From positions 42,680 through 106,679 of IMG/VR virus record IMGVR_UViG_3300043446_003513: a stretch of 64,000 nt of DNA. One strand, given 5' to 3'. Both the position numbers and the translations under genes were made by a program. The notes below the pieces were generated by a model. That model did no database searches and was not told where the DNA came from. It worked only from the letters and a program-made list of their open reading frames with translations. The stretch comes from a virus. The stretch's first letter is position 1. Each line of letters begins with the position of its first letter. Positions 45,786 to 56,700 of this stretch are shown one piece after another.

Positions 45786-45794
45786 ATTATACCA
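45786..45794 (-). promoter_or_regulatory. extended -10 leaderless promoter for the fibre genes
   Basis: Minus-strand TGGTATAAT (45794-45786), six bases before ATG 45779. Confidence 0.8.
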
Positions 45795-45802
45795 TTAGGT
45801 TA

Positions 45803-47743
45803 TTAGGAATATGAATTTATAGACCTACAACCAAGAACGGTTTCTAGCCCCCCGTCAAATGACTGTTCTACTGCTGTAACTAAAAACTTTTGAGAATCTG
45901 TTATTCCAGACCTTGGATATGAAACTGTAATTATATCTCCAACTGCAACAAATGGGTTGCCAAAAACTTGTAACTGTAAGAAAACAGAATTTTTAGACCA
46001 TTGTTCTTTTAACCAATTAGCCATTTTCTCAGCATCAGATTTTCTTTGTATCCAGGTTGATTCTAATATGATAAATTCATCATTGACATATTCTGTTGGT
46101 TCAACTGTATTATATTCTGACTTTTCTCCAGTTATTACAGAATTACCAATCATAAAAAAGCTAATCTGTTGTTCTGGATCAGACAACGGAACTGTAGTGG
46201 AAGAGTTGTTTATTACATATGCTTTAAATCCAAAATTATTAGATTTTTGTGCAAGAACCTCTACGTATTTATTTATTCCAGTACTTAAAAATTTAGCATA
46301 TCCTGGCGTTTGTGTAGTAAACTTTTCCTCAATTACCATTAATTCTTTTGCAGTTGTTCCAAATTCTTCGTAATATCCATTGTACTCCTGAGAATTTTTA
46401 TTTACTACTTTATTTCCATATGCTATTGAAAGGGCAGAAAACGGAGCTCGACCTGCTGTAAACTTATCTAACTCCAATGAATTATATTGATCTTCGTATA
46501 GAGGATAGGCGTAAACATAATCAAAATTGCATTCGCCTTTCATGGTAAAAAGACCAATATTTTTTGTTGGCTGTAGCGGGCTTACAGAATCTTCTGCAAC
46601 AATTTTTGCCCTTCCGTTAATATAAACGGTTATTAAGTTTGAAGTTGTGCCACAATTTACCTTTAAATCTATTACATACTCTTCTGCACTTGTAATGCCA
46701 CTAAATGATTGACCTAAATTACCTTGGCTGTCTGGAAGTCTTTTAAATTTATTTGTAGATTCAATTTTAACAATTGATATGTCTGTATTTACCTCTTTAT
46801 TGTCTGTTCCAACGTTTGATTGTGTTGTTTTGACAACTACTGCATATCCAGAAGACCCAGAAGGATTTAAGAAAAATCCAATCCCGCCTTGGGGTGCATC
46901 TACTTTATCTTTCCATTCTGAAAAGAATAGTTTAGTTCCAAATGTAAAATGTTTGTATTGTGGATAAACAACAGGTGGATTAGACGCTGGATAATATGTA
47001 GGAGAGCCATATTGTAAATCAATTCCAGTTCCTTTTACAGCAAGAGTGGTTTGTCCATCTATTGCAAACGGATTACTTATTGTAAAAACAGAACCAGAAA
47101 TTTTTTTGTGATCTAATAAAATAGACCCCGAAGAATTTGTTCCTAAGGAAAGTGTATCTTCTTGTACTGGATATGTCTCGGACCAAAATTCTTTATTCTC
47201 TTCGTAATTCCATGGAGTCCACATATTATTTATATCTTTATTTACAACTTGATCAGATATTACTGGAGCCAATAAACTAGGATTTGTAAAGCTTTGAATT
47301 CTTGCAATTCCGTTTAAACCTATTGGATAAAATGTAGTAAATGTTGCATATACATAATTTCCATATACTGCACCATTTGAAGAACTAACAGACCTTACTC
47401 TAAAGTCATATTTTGTATTCTGATCTAACCCACTTAATTGTAATGTTTTTAATTTACCAGAAGTACTTTGATTAATTTCTATATCCTCTTCATTAATTAC
47501 ATTAACTCCAGTAAACGCAGTTCCCTGACCCCATGACTGTGATTCTTTTTTATACTCACCCTGAATAGTTCTTCCAGTATAAGTTACAATATAAACAAGC
47601 ATGTTATTAAGATTTAAATTATTTTGATCTATCTCGCCTTGTGCTAAATCATATTCTGCGCCTGGAAAAAAATCTAAATCATATATTTTTCCAGCAGCAC
47701 TAGAATCGGTACCACTTTGATCATATGTTAATGTTTGACTCAT
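45803..47743 (-). CDS. minor tail protein (646 aa)
   Basis: Starts MSQTLTYDQSGTDSS at ATG 47743, overlapping the upstream TGA. FN3-like and laminin G-like stretches (FTFGTKLFFSEWKD, EYVIDLKVNCGTTSNLITVY) appear in the middle. The end (GNPFVAVGDIITVSYPRSGI) is the domain found at the end of siphovirus tail-tip proteins. Confidence 0.8.
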   Translation of the reverse strand: MSQTLTYDQSGTDSSAAGKIYDLDFFPGAEYDLAQGEIDQNNLNLNNMLVYIVTYTGRTIQGEYKKESQSWGQGTAFTGVNVINEEDIEINQSTSGKLKTLQLSGLDQNTKYDFRVRSVSSSNGAVYGNYVYATFTTFYPIGLNGIARIQSFTNPSLLAPVISDQVVNKDINNMWTPWNYEENKEFWSETYPVQEDTLSLGTNSSGSILLDHKKISGSVFTISNPFAIDGQTTLAVKGTGIDLQYGSPTYYPASNPPVVYPQYKHFTFGTKLFFSEWKDKVDAPQGGIGFFLNPSGSSGYAVVVKTTQSNVGTDNKEVNTDISIVKIESTNKFKRLPDSQGNLGQSFSGITSAEEYVIDLKVNCGTTSNLITVYINGRAKIVAEDSVSPLQPTKNIGLFTMKGECNFDYVYAYPLYEDQYNSLELDKFTAGRAPFSALSIAYGNKVVNKNSQEYNGYYEEFGTTAKELMVIEEKFTTQTPGYAKFLSTGINKYVEVLAQKSNNFGFKAYVINNSSTTVPLSDPEQQISFFMIGNSVITGEKSEYNTVEPTEYVNDEFIILESTWIQRKSDAEKMANWLKEQWSKNSVFLQLQVFGNPFVAVGDIITVSYPRSGITDSQKFLVTAVEQSFDGGLETVLGCRSINSYS

Positions 47744-50334
47744 TTCCAGGTCACCCCAACAATATTCCAAGAATTTAATATAGCAGACACATCAATCAAA
47801 TGGTCTTGTGGCGTTGTTCCAAAGGAACCTCGCTCTTTAATTCTATATCTACCGTTAGGCTGAATATTATTCTTGCCAACTTCAGGTTTTGCTATAGAAA
47901 TAATTTGTTCTAAATCGCTCTTGCTTTGTATTAGTACTGTTTCTTTATTTCCAGTATCGGCAGAATAATACTCATACTCTACCCCGTCAAATTCTATAAT
48001 TTCTGAATTCAAGGTTAGATATCCATTATAACTCATTACTGCTTCTGGAATTAATGAAGAATCTTTTACTGGATCTAACTCTACAAAAAATCCTGCGCTT
48101 TGACTAGAAAGAAGGTTTGTTCTTAATACACCAGCTCCAATATTTTTAGCTCCTTGACTATCCCATAAATTTTGTTTGCTTTGTTCTAAATCCATTTCAG
48201 AGCCATAGGTTGAATAGTAAACAACTTTAACCTTATTTGTTGCCCTCTGTTCTGTTTTTTCTAAAGATATAATATTTGCCAAGTCTGGAGTCTTAACTAC
48301 AGTTCCTCCGCCACCCCATAGTAAATTTGGAAATGGACTTGAAATTTTACTGTTAGTTCCAGTCGAAGCACCATTACTATAAAGAGTAAATGTTGTAGAA
48401 TTTGCAGATATAACAACACCAGAAATATTATATATATTATTTACAACTCCAGTGACAGTAACTATATCTCCTTGTTTAAAATTATTATTTGCAGTATATA
48501 TATACTTAAAGTCATTTACTGTAGCTGGATGATTTGGAGGAGGGTCTGGCATATTTGTTGTTGCGCCTGTAATTTGAATTGGAGTATTTGATTCAGTGGT
48601 GTTCCTAAACTCCCACATAACCGAAGAAGAATCTTGCGGATAAGCTTTTCTATTTGGATCAAATAGTGCATCCTTTGTATAGAACTGAAGAACATTTTCT
48701 TCATCAAAGAAGGCGGTTAGCTGAGAGTCTCTACACAATTCACCTAATGCATTCCAAACAGTTTTATTTGAGTCTGTCCACCAATAATATGGTGTTATTG
48801 TAGAGCTTTCAGAAATTGTTCCATAGTCAGTTGTAACTGAACCATATGTTGGATCTACCCTTCTAAAATTAAATTTATAATTTGTAAACCCAATTGAATC
48901 TAGTAAATACCTTATGATGCCTGGAACTGTATAGTTTTTGCATAATACTGGAGCTGCAGAAATTTCTTGTAAATACTTTGCCCCATCTCTTGCCGAAATT
49001 GCTATTTCTCCATATTCATTTATTGTCCAACTATCTAAATAAAAAGTACCTTGTTTTGCAATTAATAATTCACTTCCAGTAATTTCGCTTAAAGTAATAA
49101 AGGGTTTAATAACCATATTTTTGGAAAAATATAATGTTGATTGGTTTAAAGTTTGGCTTTTATCAAATGCTTTTACATATTCCGAAGCAAGGGCGGCTGG
49201 ACTGAATAAATTTAACTGTAATGAGTTTGCACTGATTCTTCCAACTGGAAGATAATCTTCACTACCAGACGACGAATCTTTTGTTATAGAACAACTGACA
49301 ATTTCATCTAAAATTTGTTTTCTCCATACAGGGGAAACTTCTATAACTCCAATAAATTTATCAGTGCTTCCAGTTTCTTTTGTAGCCGTCACCCTTATAT
49401 CCGTAGTAGATACTGGTGCAGCAGCACTCCAAACATAATCTTTGGTCCATGTGGATCCGTTATAGTATAGCTCAAATACTCCCTTATTAACGCCTTCGTT
49501 TGCCGTAGTATATGGAATATCTGTATTTACTCCAGAAAAAATTGGGGTAGTTGAATTAGACAAATAAATATTAAAGGTTGCTGGAGTTGAGTGAGATAGT
49601 TCAAACTTAACTACAATCTTATTTGTTAATATAGTTTTTGGATACTTTAATCTAAGATCAATTCCTTTTCCTCTTCCACCCACCCAGTATTTATAATATG
49701 TATCTTCACCTGGATAATAAACCCTGTGTTTAGATGTCATTTGATATCCATACTCTAATGCTTTAGGGTCTGAATAGTTTGGCGCTGTTCCTTCTTTTTT
49801 TAAGTCTCCAAGAATTGCATATTTAATACCAGAACTATTTGGCCTAAATGGTTCTTTAATTGTATCTATTGGAAATAACTTTTTAAATGGAAGTCCTACT
49901 ACATTTTCAACTGGATAGTAATCAGATTTCTTGCTTGCTTTTCCACCACTAGAATATGTTCCAGTTATTAAGCTGCTTACAGTAAAATAAGAAGAAGTGG
50001 CGCTAGCTACCACCACATCTTTTAAATTAAATTGTGATGGGTTAACCCCAATAATACTTACGGTATCTCCAGCCGAAAAAGTATTGTTTGCAGTATATGT
50101 TATTACTGCACCAGTAGCTGCAACGGAAGTTATTGTTGCTTCTGTTTCTAAATCGTAATTAGATACAGAAACTGTTTGAGTTGGTGTCTCACCATACTCA
50201 TTCATGTTATATTCTATAAATGTTTCACACATTGCTTTAATAGAATAGTCTTGATTCATTCTATTAAAAACAAGGTTGGTAGATGTTGTATCTGTGGTTA
50301 AATTTCCATTAGATACTGTTGTTGGTTGGATCAT
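47740..50334 (-). CDS. minor tail protein with duplicated beta insert (864 aa)
   Basis: The central region (QTLNQSTLYFSKNMVIKPF, TFYLDSWTINEYGEIAISAR, FRRVDPTYGSVTTDYG) resembles siphovirus tail-tip structural proteins. Two inserted copies of a beta module, VITYTANNTFSAGDTVSIIG near residue 80 and YIYTANNNFKQGDIVTVTG near 610, share the pattern TANN.F..GD.V...G. ATG 50334 follows AGAGGAAAT. Confidence 0.8.
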   Translation of the reverse strand: MIQPTTVSNGNLTTDTTSTNLVFNRMNQDYSIKAMCETFIEYNMNEYGETPTQTVSVSNYDLETEATITSVAATGAVITYTANNTFSAGDTVSIIGVNPSQFNLKDVVVASATSSYFTVSSLITGTYSSGGKASKKSDYYPVENVVGLPFKKLFPIDTIKEPFRPNSSGIKYAILGDLKKEGTAPNYSDPKALEYGYQMTSKHRVYYPGEDTYYKYWVGGRGKGIDLRLKYPKTILTNKIVVKFELSHSTPATFNIYLSNSTTPIFSGVNTDIPYTTANEGVNKGVFELYYNGSTWTKDYVWSAAAPVSTTDIRVTATKETGSTDKFIGVIEVSPVWRKQILDEIVSCSITKDSSSGSEDYLPVGRISANSLQLNLFSPAALASEYVKAFDKSQTLNQSTLYFSKNMVIKPFITLSEITGSELLIAKQGTFYLDSWTINEYGEIAISARDGAKYLQEISAAPVLCKNYTVPGIIRYLLDSIGFTNYKFNFRRVDPTYGSVTTDYGTISESSTITPYYWWTDSNKTVWNALGELCRDSQLTAFFDEENVLQFYTKDALFDPNRKAYPQDSSSVMWEFRNTTESNTPIQITGATTNMPDPPPNHPATVNDFKYIYTANNNFKQGDIVTVTGVVNNIYNISGVVISANSTTFTLYSNGASTGTNSKISSPFPNLLWGGGGTVVKTPDLANIISLEKTEQRATNKVKVVYYSTYGSEMDLEQSKQNLWDSQGAKNIGAGVLRTNLLSSQSAGFFVELDPVKDSSLIPEAVMSYNGYLTLNSEIIEFDGVEYEYYSADTGNKETVLIQSKSDLEQIISIAKPEVGKNNIQPNGRYRIKERGSFGTTPQDHLIDVSAILNSWNIVGVTWK

Positions 50335-50762
50335 ATTTCCTCTAAAGTTAGAGACACATTCCAAAATTCTTCTGGAGAAGAGGATACAGTATTTTTTACA
50401 TTTCGTCTTACAATTTCAAAACTTGCATCTGTTACAAATGCTGAAAATGAATGAGTCGTAGATCCGTTATAATTTACAGTTACAGTCATTTGTCCGCTTG
50501 TACTTAAATATAAATCTCTTATTTGTGCTGCACCATATTTCCCATCTACAGTTGAAGCAGATGTAGAAGGAAGCATTTGCCATGAAACGCTTAGCGTTCT
50601 ATATGTGTCAATAAAAAACCTTCTCATTAGACCGCTAGCCATTCTTTGAGATTTTTCGATATTATTAAATGATATTGTTATTGGACCTCTATTATGCTCA
50701 CTAAGCTGATTTCCCTCAAGCGAGAGTGCTGAACCTACTGGAAGTACTAATGGATATGCCAT
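50331..50762 (-). CDS. distal tail-like protein (143 aa)
   Basis: SALSLEGNQLSEHNRGPITI, MRRFFIDTYRTLSVSWQML and NVSLTLEEI are beta-rich. Its place directly after the tape measure is that of the distal tail protein in siphoviruses. Confidence 0.7.
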   Translation of the reverse strand: MAYPLVLPVGSALSLEGNQLSEHNRGPITISFNNIEKSQRMASGLMRRFFIDTYRTLSVSWQMLPSTSASTVDGKYGAAQIRDLYLSTSGQMTVTVNYNGSTTHSFSAFVTDASFEIVRRNVKNTVSSSPEEFWNVSLTLEEI

Positions 50763-53700
50763 TATTTACCACCAGCCGTATATGTTAAGCTTCTGCCCAT
50801 TCTTATTTCCTCAAATTTAGTTTGTTGTTTGTATGCAGCAATTGTATCATTTATTAATGCTTTTCTATCGTCTGGGTGGATCTTAGCCTCAAATGTGAAA
50901 TTAAACACAGCCGAATTGCTTTGACTTGATACCAATCCACCATTTGCATATTTTACTGTCCCCATAGACATACTAGGTATGTCGTATCTTGCTGCAAGTC
51001 CGCCGCCAGCCATTCTATTGATTTGATCCAACATTGGAACACCAATATTTCTAACTGCAGATGCTTTAATTACATACTCACCATTTGAAAGCATTGCTGG
51101 AATGGAGTCCGATGTTCCATTTCCTGGCCCAGAAATAAATCCTCCAACAGCAGCTCTTCTAATTCTAAATTGATTATTTGTTGTTAATTCTGTTCTATAA
51201 ATTTTGCCCTTATAATATATTAAATCTCCTGGAGCAACTAACTTTCCACCAAAATTTCTTGGATTCCTATCAATTAAATTTTTTCCAAAAAGTGGTCCAG
51301 TATATTCTGGATAATTTTGTGCATTTGGAGTTGTTGTTTTTCCAGACTCAATAATTTTTCCTGGCTGTCCACCAAAATCTCCTGCCATGCCAGCTCTTTC
51401 TCCGCGTGACCTTTCAATTTCTTTTGCTTTTATAAGAACGTCAATTAACTTATTTAATTTTTCATCTAATGTTTTTCCACTAACATTCCATGTAGAAGTC
51501 ATTGCTTCTTGTAATGGCGCTTGAAGTTCTCCCATTGCTAACTTTATTGCCATAACTAAAGCTTGCTTTTGTTCTGCTGTTGGATTGGCCAATAAGCTAA
51601 ATCTTGAAATAAAATTTTCTATTCTTGTTGAAACATCAGACACTTTAGAGGTGTCTATATTAGAAGCTGCAGCTTGACCTGCTTGAGCCTTTGAAGACAA
51701 TCCTTTTTCTGACGCCTTTAAAGCTTCAAGTGTTTTCTTTAGGCTTGCATCAATTCGTTTTAATTCAGGAGTAAATTTTTCTATTCTTGCTGAACGGTCA
51801 TCTTCAATAGCAGTTCTTGCCAATTCATATTGTCTGTCTCTATTTACTTGATCTATTCTGGCTTTTGCAGCAGCTGCCGCTTGAACATTTCCAGTAGCAA
51901 TTGCATTCTGATATTCAAGTGTAGCTTGTGCAAGTTCTGACTCAAAATCTGCTGAAGCTTTTGTAGCATCTAAGGCTTTAAGTCTTGCATCTGCTTCTTT
52001 ATTAATTAAATCAATTTTATCTTGAATTGCTTGCTTTTCTTTATCTGCCTGTTCTTGTGCTTTATCTCTTAAATCTGAAATTTTTTGTGAACTTTTTTCT
52101 ACAGCAGAAGAGTAACCATATTGTGATTGAGTTAATTGTTTAACTTTATTATTTAAACCATCAAATATTTTATTTGCAGAAAGGAAATCTTTTGTTTTTG
52201 CACTATTTACATCTATATAATTTGCTAAACTAAATAGTTGTGCTCCTTGAACATCGGATAGCTCAACTTTTATTCCAGAGGCAAGAACTTTTGCTTTTGC
52301 TAAAACTTCTCTAAATGTATCTGTAGAATTAATCACGTTTCCAAGTTCTTTATTTTGAGCAAGAATTGTATCTCTAACTTCACTACCAATTTGTTTTGTA
52401 GACAAGAAGCTAGTATTTAATTTATCTAAACCAATTCCAGATTGAGTTATTATGTCAGAGGCCGCAAGTAGGGACTGAGCCATGCTTCCTTGATTACCGC
52501 CTTTGATAGCATTATTTAACGAATCTATAGAAGATTTAGCAGCAGTTGCTTTGTCTTGAATTGCAACAAATCCTTCGTCTGCTATAGCCTTAACTGCCTG
52601 TTTTCCTTTTCCAGAAGCAGTGATCAAGGCGTAAACAGCATTTGTAGCTTCTTCTATGCTCATGCCTGAAGCAACAAATGCAGCTTTATAGTTTTTAGCA
52701 ATTTGAGTCACATCTTGTTGAGTAGCAGCATTTTTAAATTCCGCAATAATTTTTGGAGAAGATTGTTTTACAGACTTAACTGCATCTTTTAACTGTTGAT
52801 ATGTAAGAGTCAAGCCCTTAATATTTTTAATGCTTCCTTCATTCAGAGCACTTTTTGTTGCAGCTTCATAAAGTTTTTGTTCTTCTCTTGCTCTTTTAAT
52901 TCTTTCGCCAAGCGTTTCGTAATTGGTGGCTATTTTTTTAACATTATCTGCTTTTGCTCCGCCTGTGGCAGCCTCTGCTTTATTTAATGCTTCTCTTTCT
53001 TTTCTGGCATTTAGTATATATTTGCCTAACATAAATGCACCAGTAAGTACTAACCCTGGTATAGACAAAGATTTAAGTATTCTTGCCAAATTAAAAGCAA
53101 TGCCACCAGTTGCCTTTAATGTTGTTAAAAACTTTGCTCCTCCACTTAACAATTGTGGACCAAACATTAATGCTGCTCCGCCAGCCATTGCTGCTTTATT
53201 TCCGCTACCCATTCCGCTAAACATTAAGGCCTGTCCAGCCATTCCAGCGGCCATTCCTCCAGCGCCTTGTCCAAAACCTGTTCCAGTTAATCTTCCAAGC
53301 ATTGTACCTTTTGCTGGCAAGAAGCTCTTTTGTGTTCTTAATAACTCATTCCAATTTTGAGCTGGCTCTCTCATTCCTGCAATACTAATTCCAGCAATTG
53401 AGTTTCTTACAGAAGATATTGTAGTTCCAATTGAAGTTGCAGCAGCTTTTCCAGCACCAGAAATTGCTGTTCCCATTGCCAACATAGAATCTGTTATTGA
53501 TTTTCCAGCCATTTGAGCTTGTACGCCAACTTTAAGTGGCATATCTTTAACTGCTTGCCCCAACATATTTACACCAACTAAAGTTTGTTGTGCCGCAAAT
53601 TTTGCTTGATCAAATATAGGTTGAGATAATTGTGTGAATACTGGAGTTGGCAACATTGGATGACCAGGATAATTTGGAGAAGTTCCTCTTACTTGGAAGT

Positions 53701-56700
53701 CTGAAAATCCTCTACCACCAGTATTTGATCCACGAGTTCTTCCAGCTTCTCCACCTCTGGCAAAATATTGAACTCTTCCTACTGGGCCTCCTGCATTTCT
53801 AAATGCTCTTGAAGATCTCCAACCAGCCATCATGCTTCTTTCGGCTTCAGTTCTTTGATGAACTGCTGGCCTAATTGAAAGATTTTGTCTCATTATATTA
53901 AGTATTTTATTCCATTTTGAAGGAGTTTCCTTGAGCCCTATATGGCCTCTTTGCGAATCAAATACTTTGGAGATTGTATCTTCTTTTCCAAATGGAAGTG
54001 CCTTTGATGGCACTGTTTCAAAAAGCTCCCTTGACAAATTGACGTGATGAATGTTTTGTGCACCAGAAAATCCACTGCCAGTACCAACTAAATATGTCGG
54101 AAGTTTAACGTCATCAAATCCAAATTGTCTTGAGGATCCTCGTACTCTTCCTTTTGCTCCTACGCCTCTTTGTTCTCCAATTATTCTTAACTCATCAGTA
54201 AAACTTACTTGCCTGCCATACTTTTTGCTTTCTCTTGTAACACCCTTTAATTCGTCCCAAACCAATCTTGAAGCTGCGTCTTCATAATCCCTAAATGTTA
54301 TTTGTTGGTTTGGATTTATAGAAAAATGTTCAACTAATTTGTCATATGCTCTTCTTAAATGAATTTTTAAAACTTCTTTATCATATCCTAATCTAACCCC
54401 TTGTTCATAAAATAATCCCATTGGGTGAAGACCTCTATTATGCAAATTAATTAAATCATCTAATACATCTTTATTAGTTATAATAACATTTGATGCAACA
54501 CCTTGACTTGCAGACCTTGCCTGTTGTCCGAAATTGTTATTCAAAGTTCTGCCCTGATGAACCATTCCTGCAATCATAAATGGTTGTTGCATATTTTGAA
54601 GTAAGGCTGTATTGGGCAAAGGAGCTACTGCTCCATTTGACCCTTCATTAAATAATGGACCAGCAGTTCCTGGGCCATTAATAGCTTGAAGTAATGGTAA
54701 ATTTTTTCTGGTTGCTTCTGCATTTACAACAAACTCACCTGGGGTAAGCATTGCTGGAACAGTATCCATATTTCCAGTTCCTGGCACAATGTTTCCCTGA
54801 TTAAATCTTTTTGGCATTGTTGTTTCAATGCTATATCCGCCACCATAAGTTTTAACTCCTAAACTTCTAGCAATTTTATCTACTAGCGCTGAAGTTTTTG
54901 ATTTATGGAACATTTCCTTCATATTAGATCTACCAGTTGTTGGATCAACTACTGGCTGTCCAGTAAGAGGAACTGTTGTAATATTTGCAACTCTGCCTTG
55001 AGTTGCTGCAATTGCTGCAGAAGTTTCTGCCATCATGGCTTCTACTTGTGCATTTAATGCAACAATTCTAGCTCTTGCTTGGTCAACTGTTATCTTATTT
55101 GCTTTTACCTCTGAAACAATTAAAGATACTTCCTGTGCGGCATTTGCAGTAATTTCAGAAAATTTTGGAAGAAGCATTTGATATGATTCAGATAATGAAT
55201 CTGTAATTGCTCCAGTAGCTGCTACTTGTGCTTTAAGCTGTGCAATTTCTTGTTCGGATTGCATTGAAAGGGCTGCTGTCATTGAATGCCATTTTGCGGC
55301 TTCTTGTGCCACTACTCCAGTTGATGCTCCCCCAATTGCAGTTAATTTATCAATTTTTGGAAGATCAGAAGACATATATGCTTGTGGGTTTCTTCCAATT
55401 TTAAGATTAACTGGTCCTGGTCCTGGAACAAAACTAAATATATTTTGTGCATCTTTTTCTGCTTGCGTCATGTTGGCAAGAGGGTTCATGTGCATGCTTG
55501 CTCTTGTGCCCATGCCACCAATTAATGGATGAGCTGGGTTTGCAACTCTTTCTTGTGAAACTTTTCCAGGCATAATAACAGATCCACCAATTGTAGATAT
55601 TGCTGGATTTATAGCCATGGCAGAATTTGCTGCTCTTGTTTCTAATAATCTTAATTCATTTGAAAGATTTGCTATTGCACTAGACAGTACTGATGCCGCT
55701 TTTGCGTCGCTATAAAATGTTGCCTCTAATAAACTTCCAGCTTTTTCTGCCGCCAAAATTTCTGGAGTTAAAAGTCGCCAACCCTCTCCACCTTTAAATA
55801 ATGATTTGAAGTGGAAGATACCTTTTACTATGTAACCAAAAAAGTTAGCTAGCAAACCAGTTAACATAATAATTGGTCCAGCTAATGCTGTAAGTCCTCC
55901 GACAAAACCTAAAATATTTTTAACTGGGTCTGGCAATTTATTGAAGAAGTTAATTGCTTTATCAATTATAGTAATTACCTTTGTTCCAATATTTAAGAAA
56001 GATTCTCCAGTTTGTGCCAAATCTGCTCTTAAAGTTTCTAATGCTCTTCTATATTTACCAGAAGCAGATTCTGTAATTTGTGCCAACTCTCGACCAGCAA
56101 TATTTGCTAAATCAGAAGAGCTTGTTTTCATCAAGTCTAGAACTTGTAAGGTTTGGCTTCCCTGTTTACCTAAGTTTGCAAATAAAGCGTTAAGTCTTGA
56201 GAATTGAAACTTGCCAAATAGTTGTTCAATAGCCTGTTGTTTCTGCAGCGGATTTAATGTATCTAATGCTCTTTGAAGTTCTAAAATTGTGCCTGTTAAA
56301 TTACCAGCATTTTTTGTCACAATTCCTTCTAAATCAATTCCAAAGTCTGCAAACATTCTTTTTGCAACATTTGTTGGATTAATTAAAGAAGCTAATGCTG
56401 ATTTAAGCGCATTTGCACCTTCAGATGCACTAATTCCGCCTTCTCTCATAGCGGTTAAATATAAAGCAAGATCTTGTACACTTCCGCCTAATGATTGTAC
56501 TACTGGACCAGCTTTTGGGATTGCTTCAACCAAATCTGAAAGGCTTGTTGATGTTTGGTTTTCAACTGCGTTAAGAAAGTTAATTGATTCTGCTAATTGA
56601 GATGTATTTTGTTTAAATGCTGTTTGAATTGCAAGAGTTGCTTTCATAGCCTCTTGTCTATCAACTTCACCAAGAATTGAAAGTCTAGTAGCTTCTTGTG

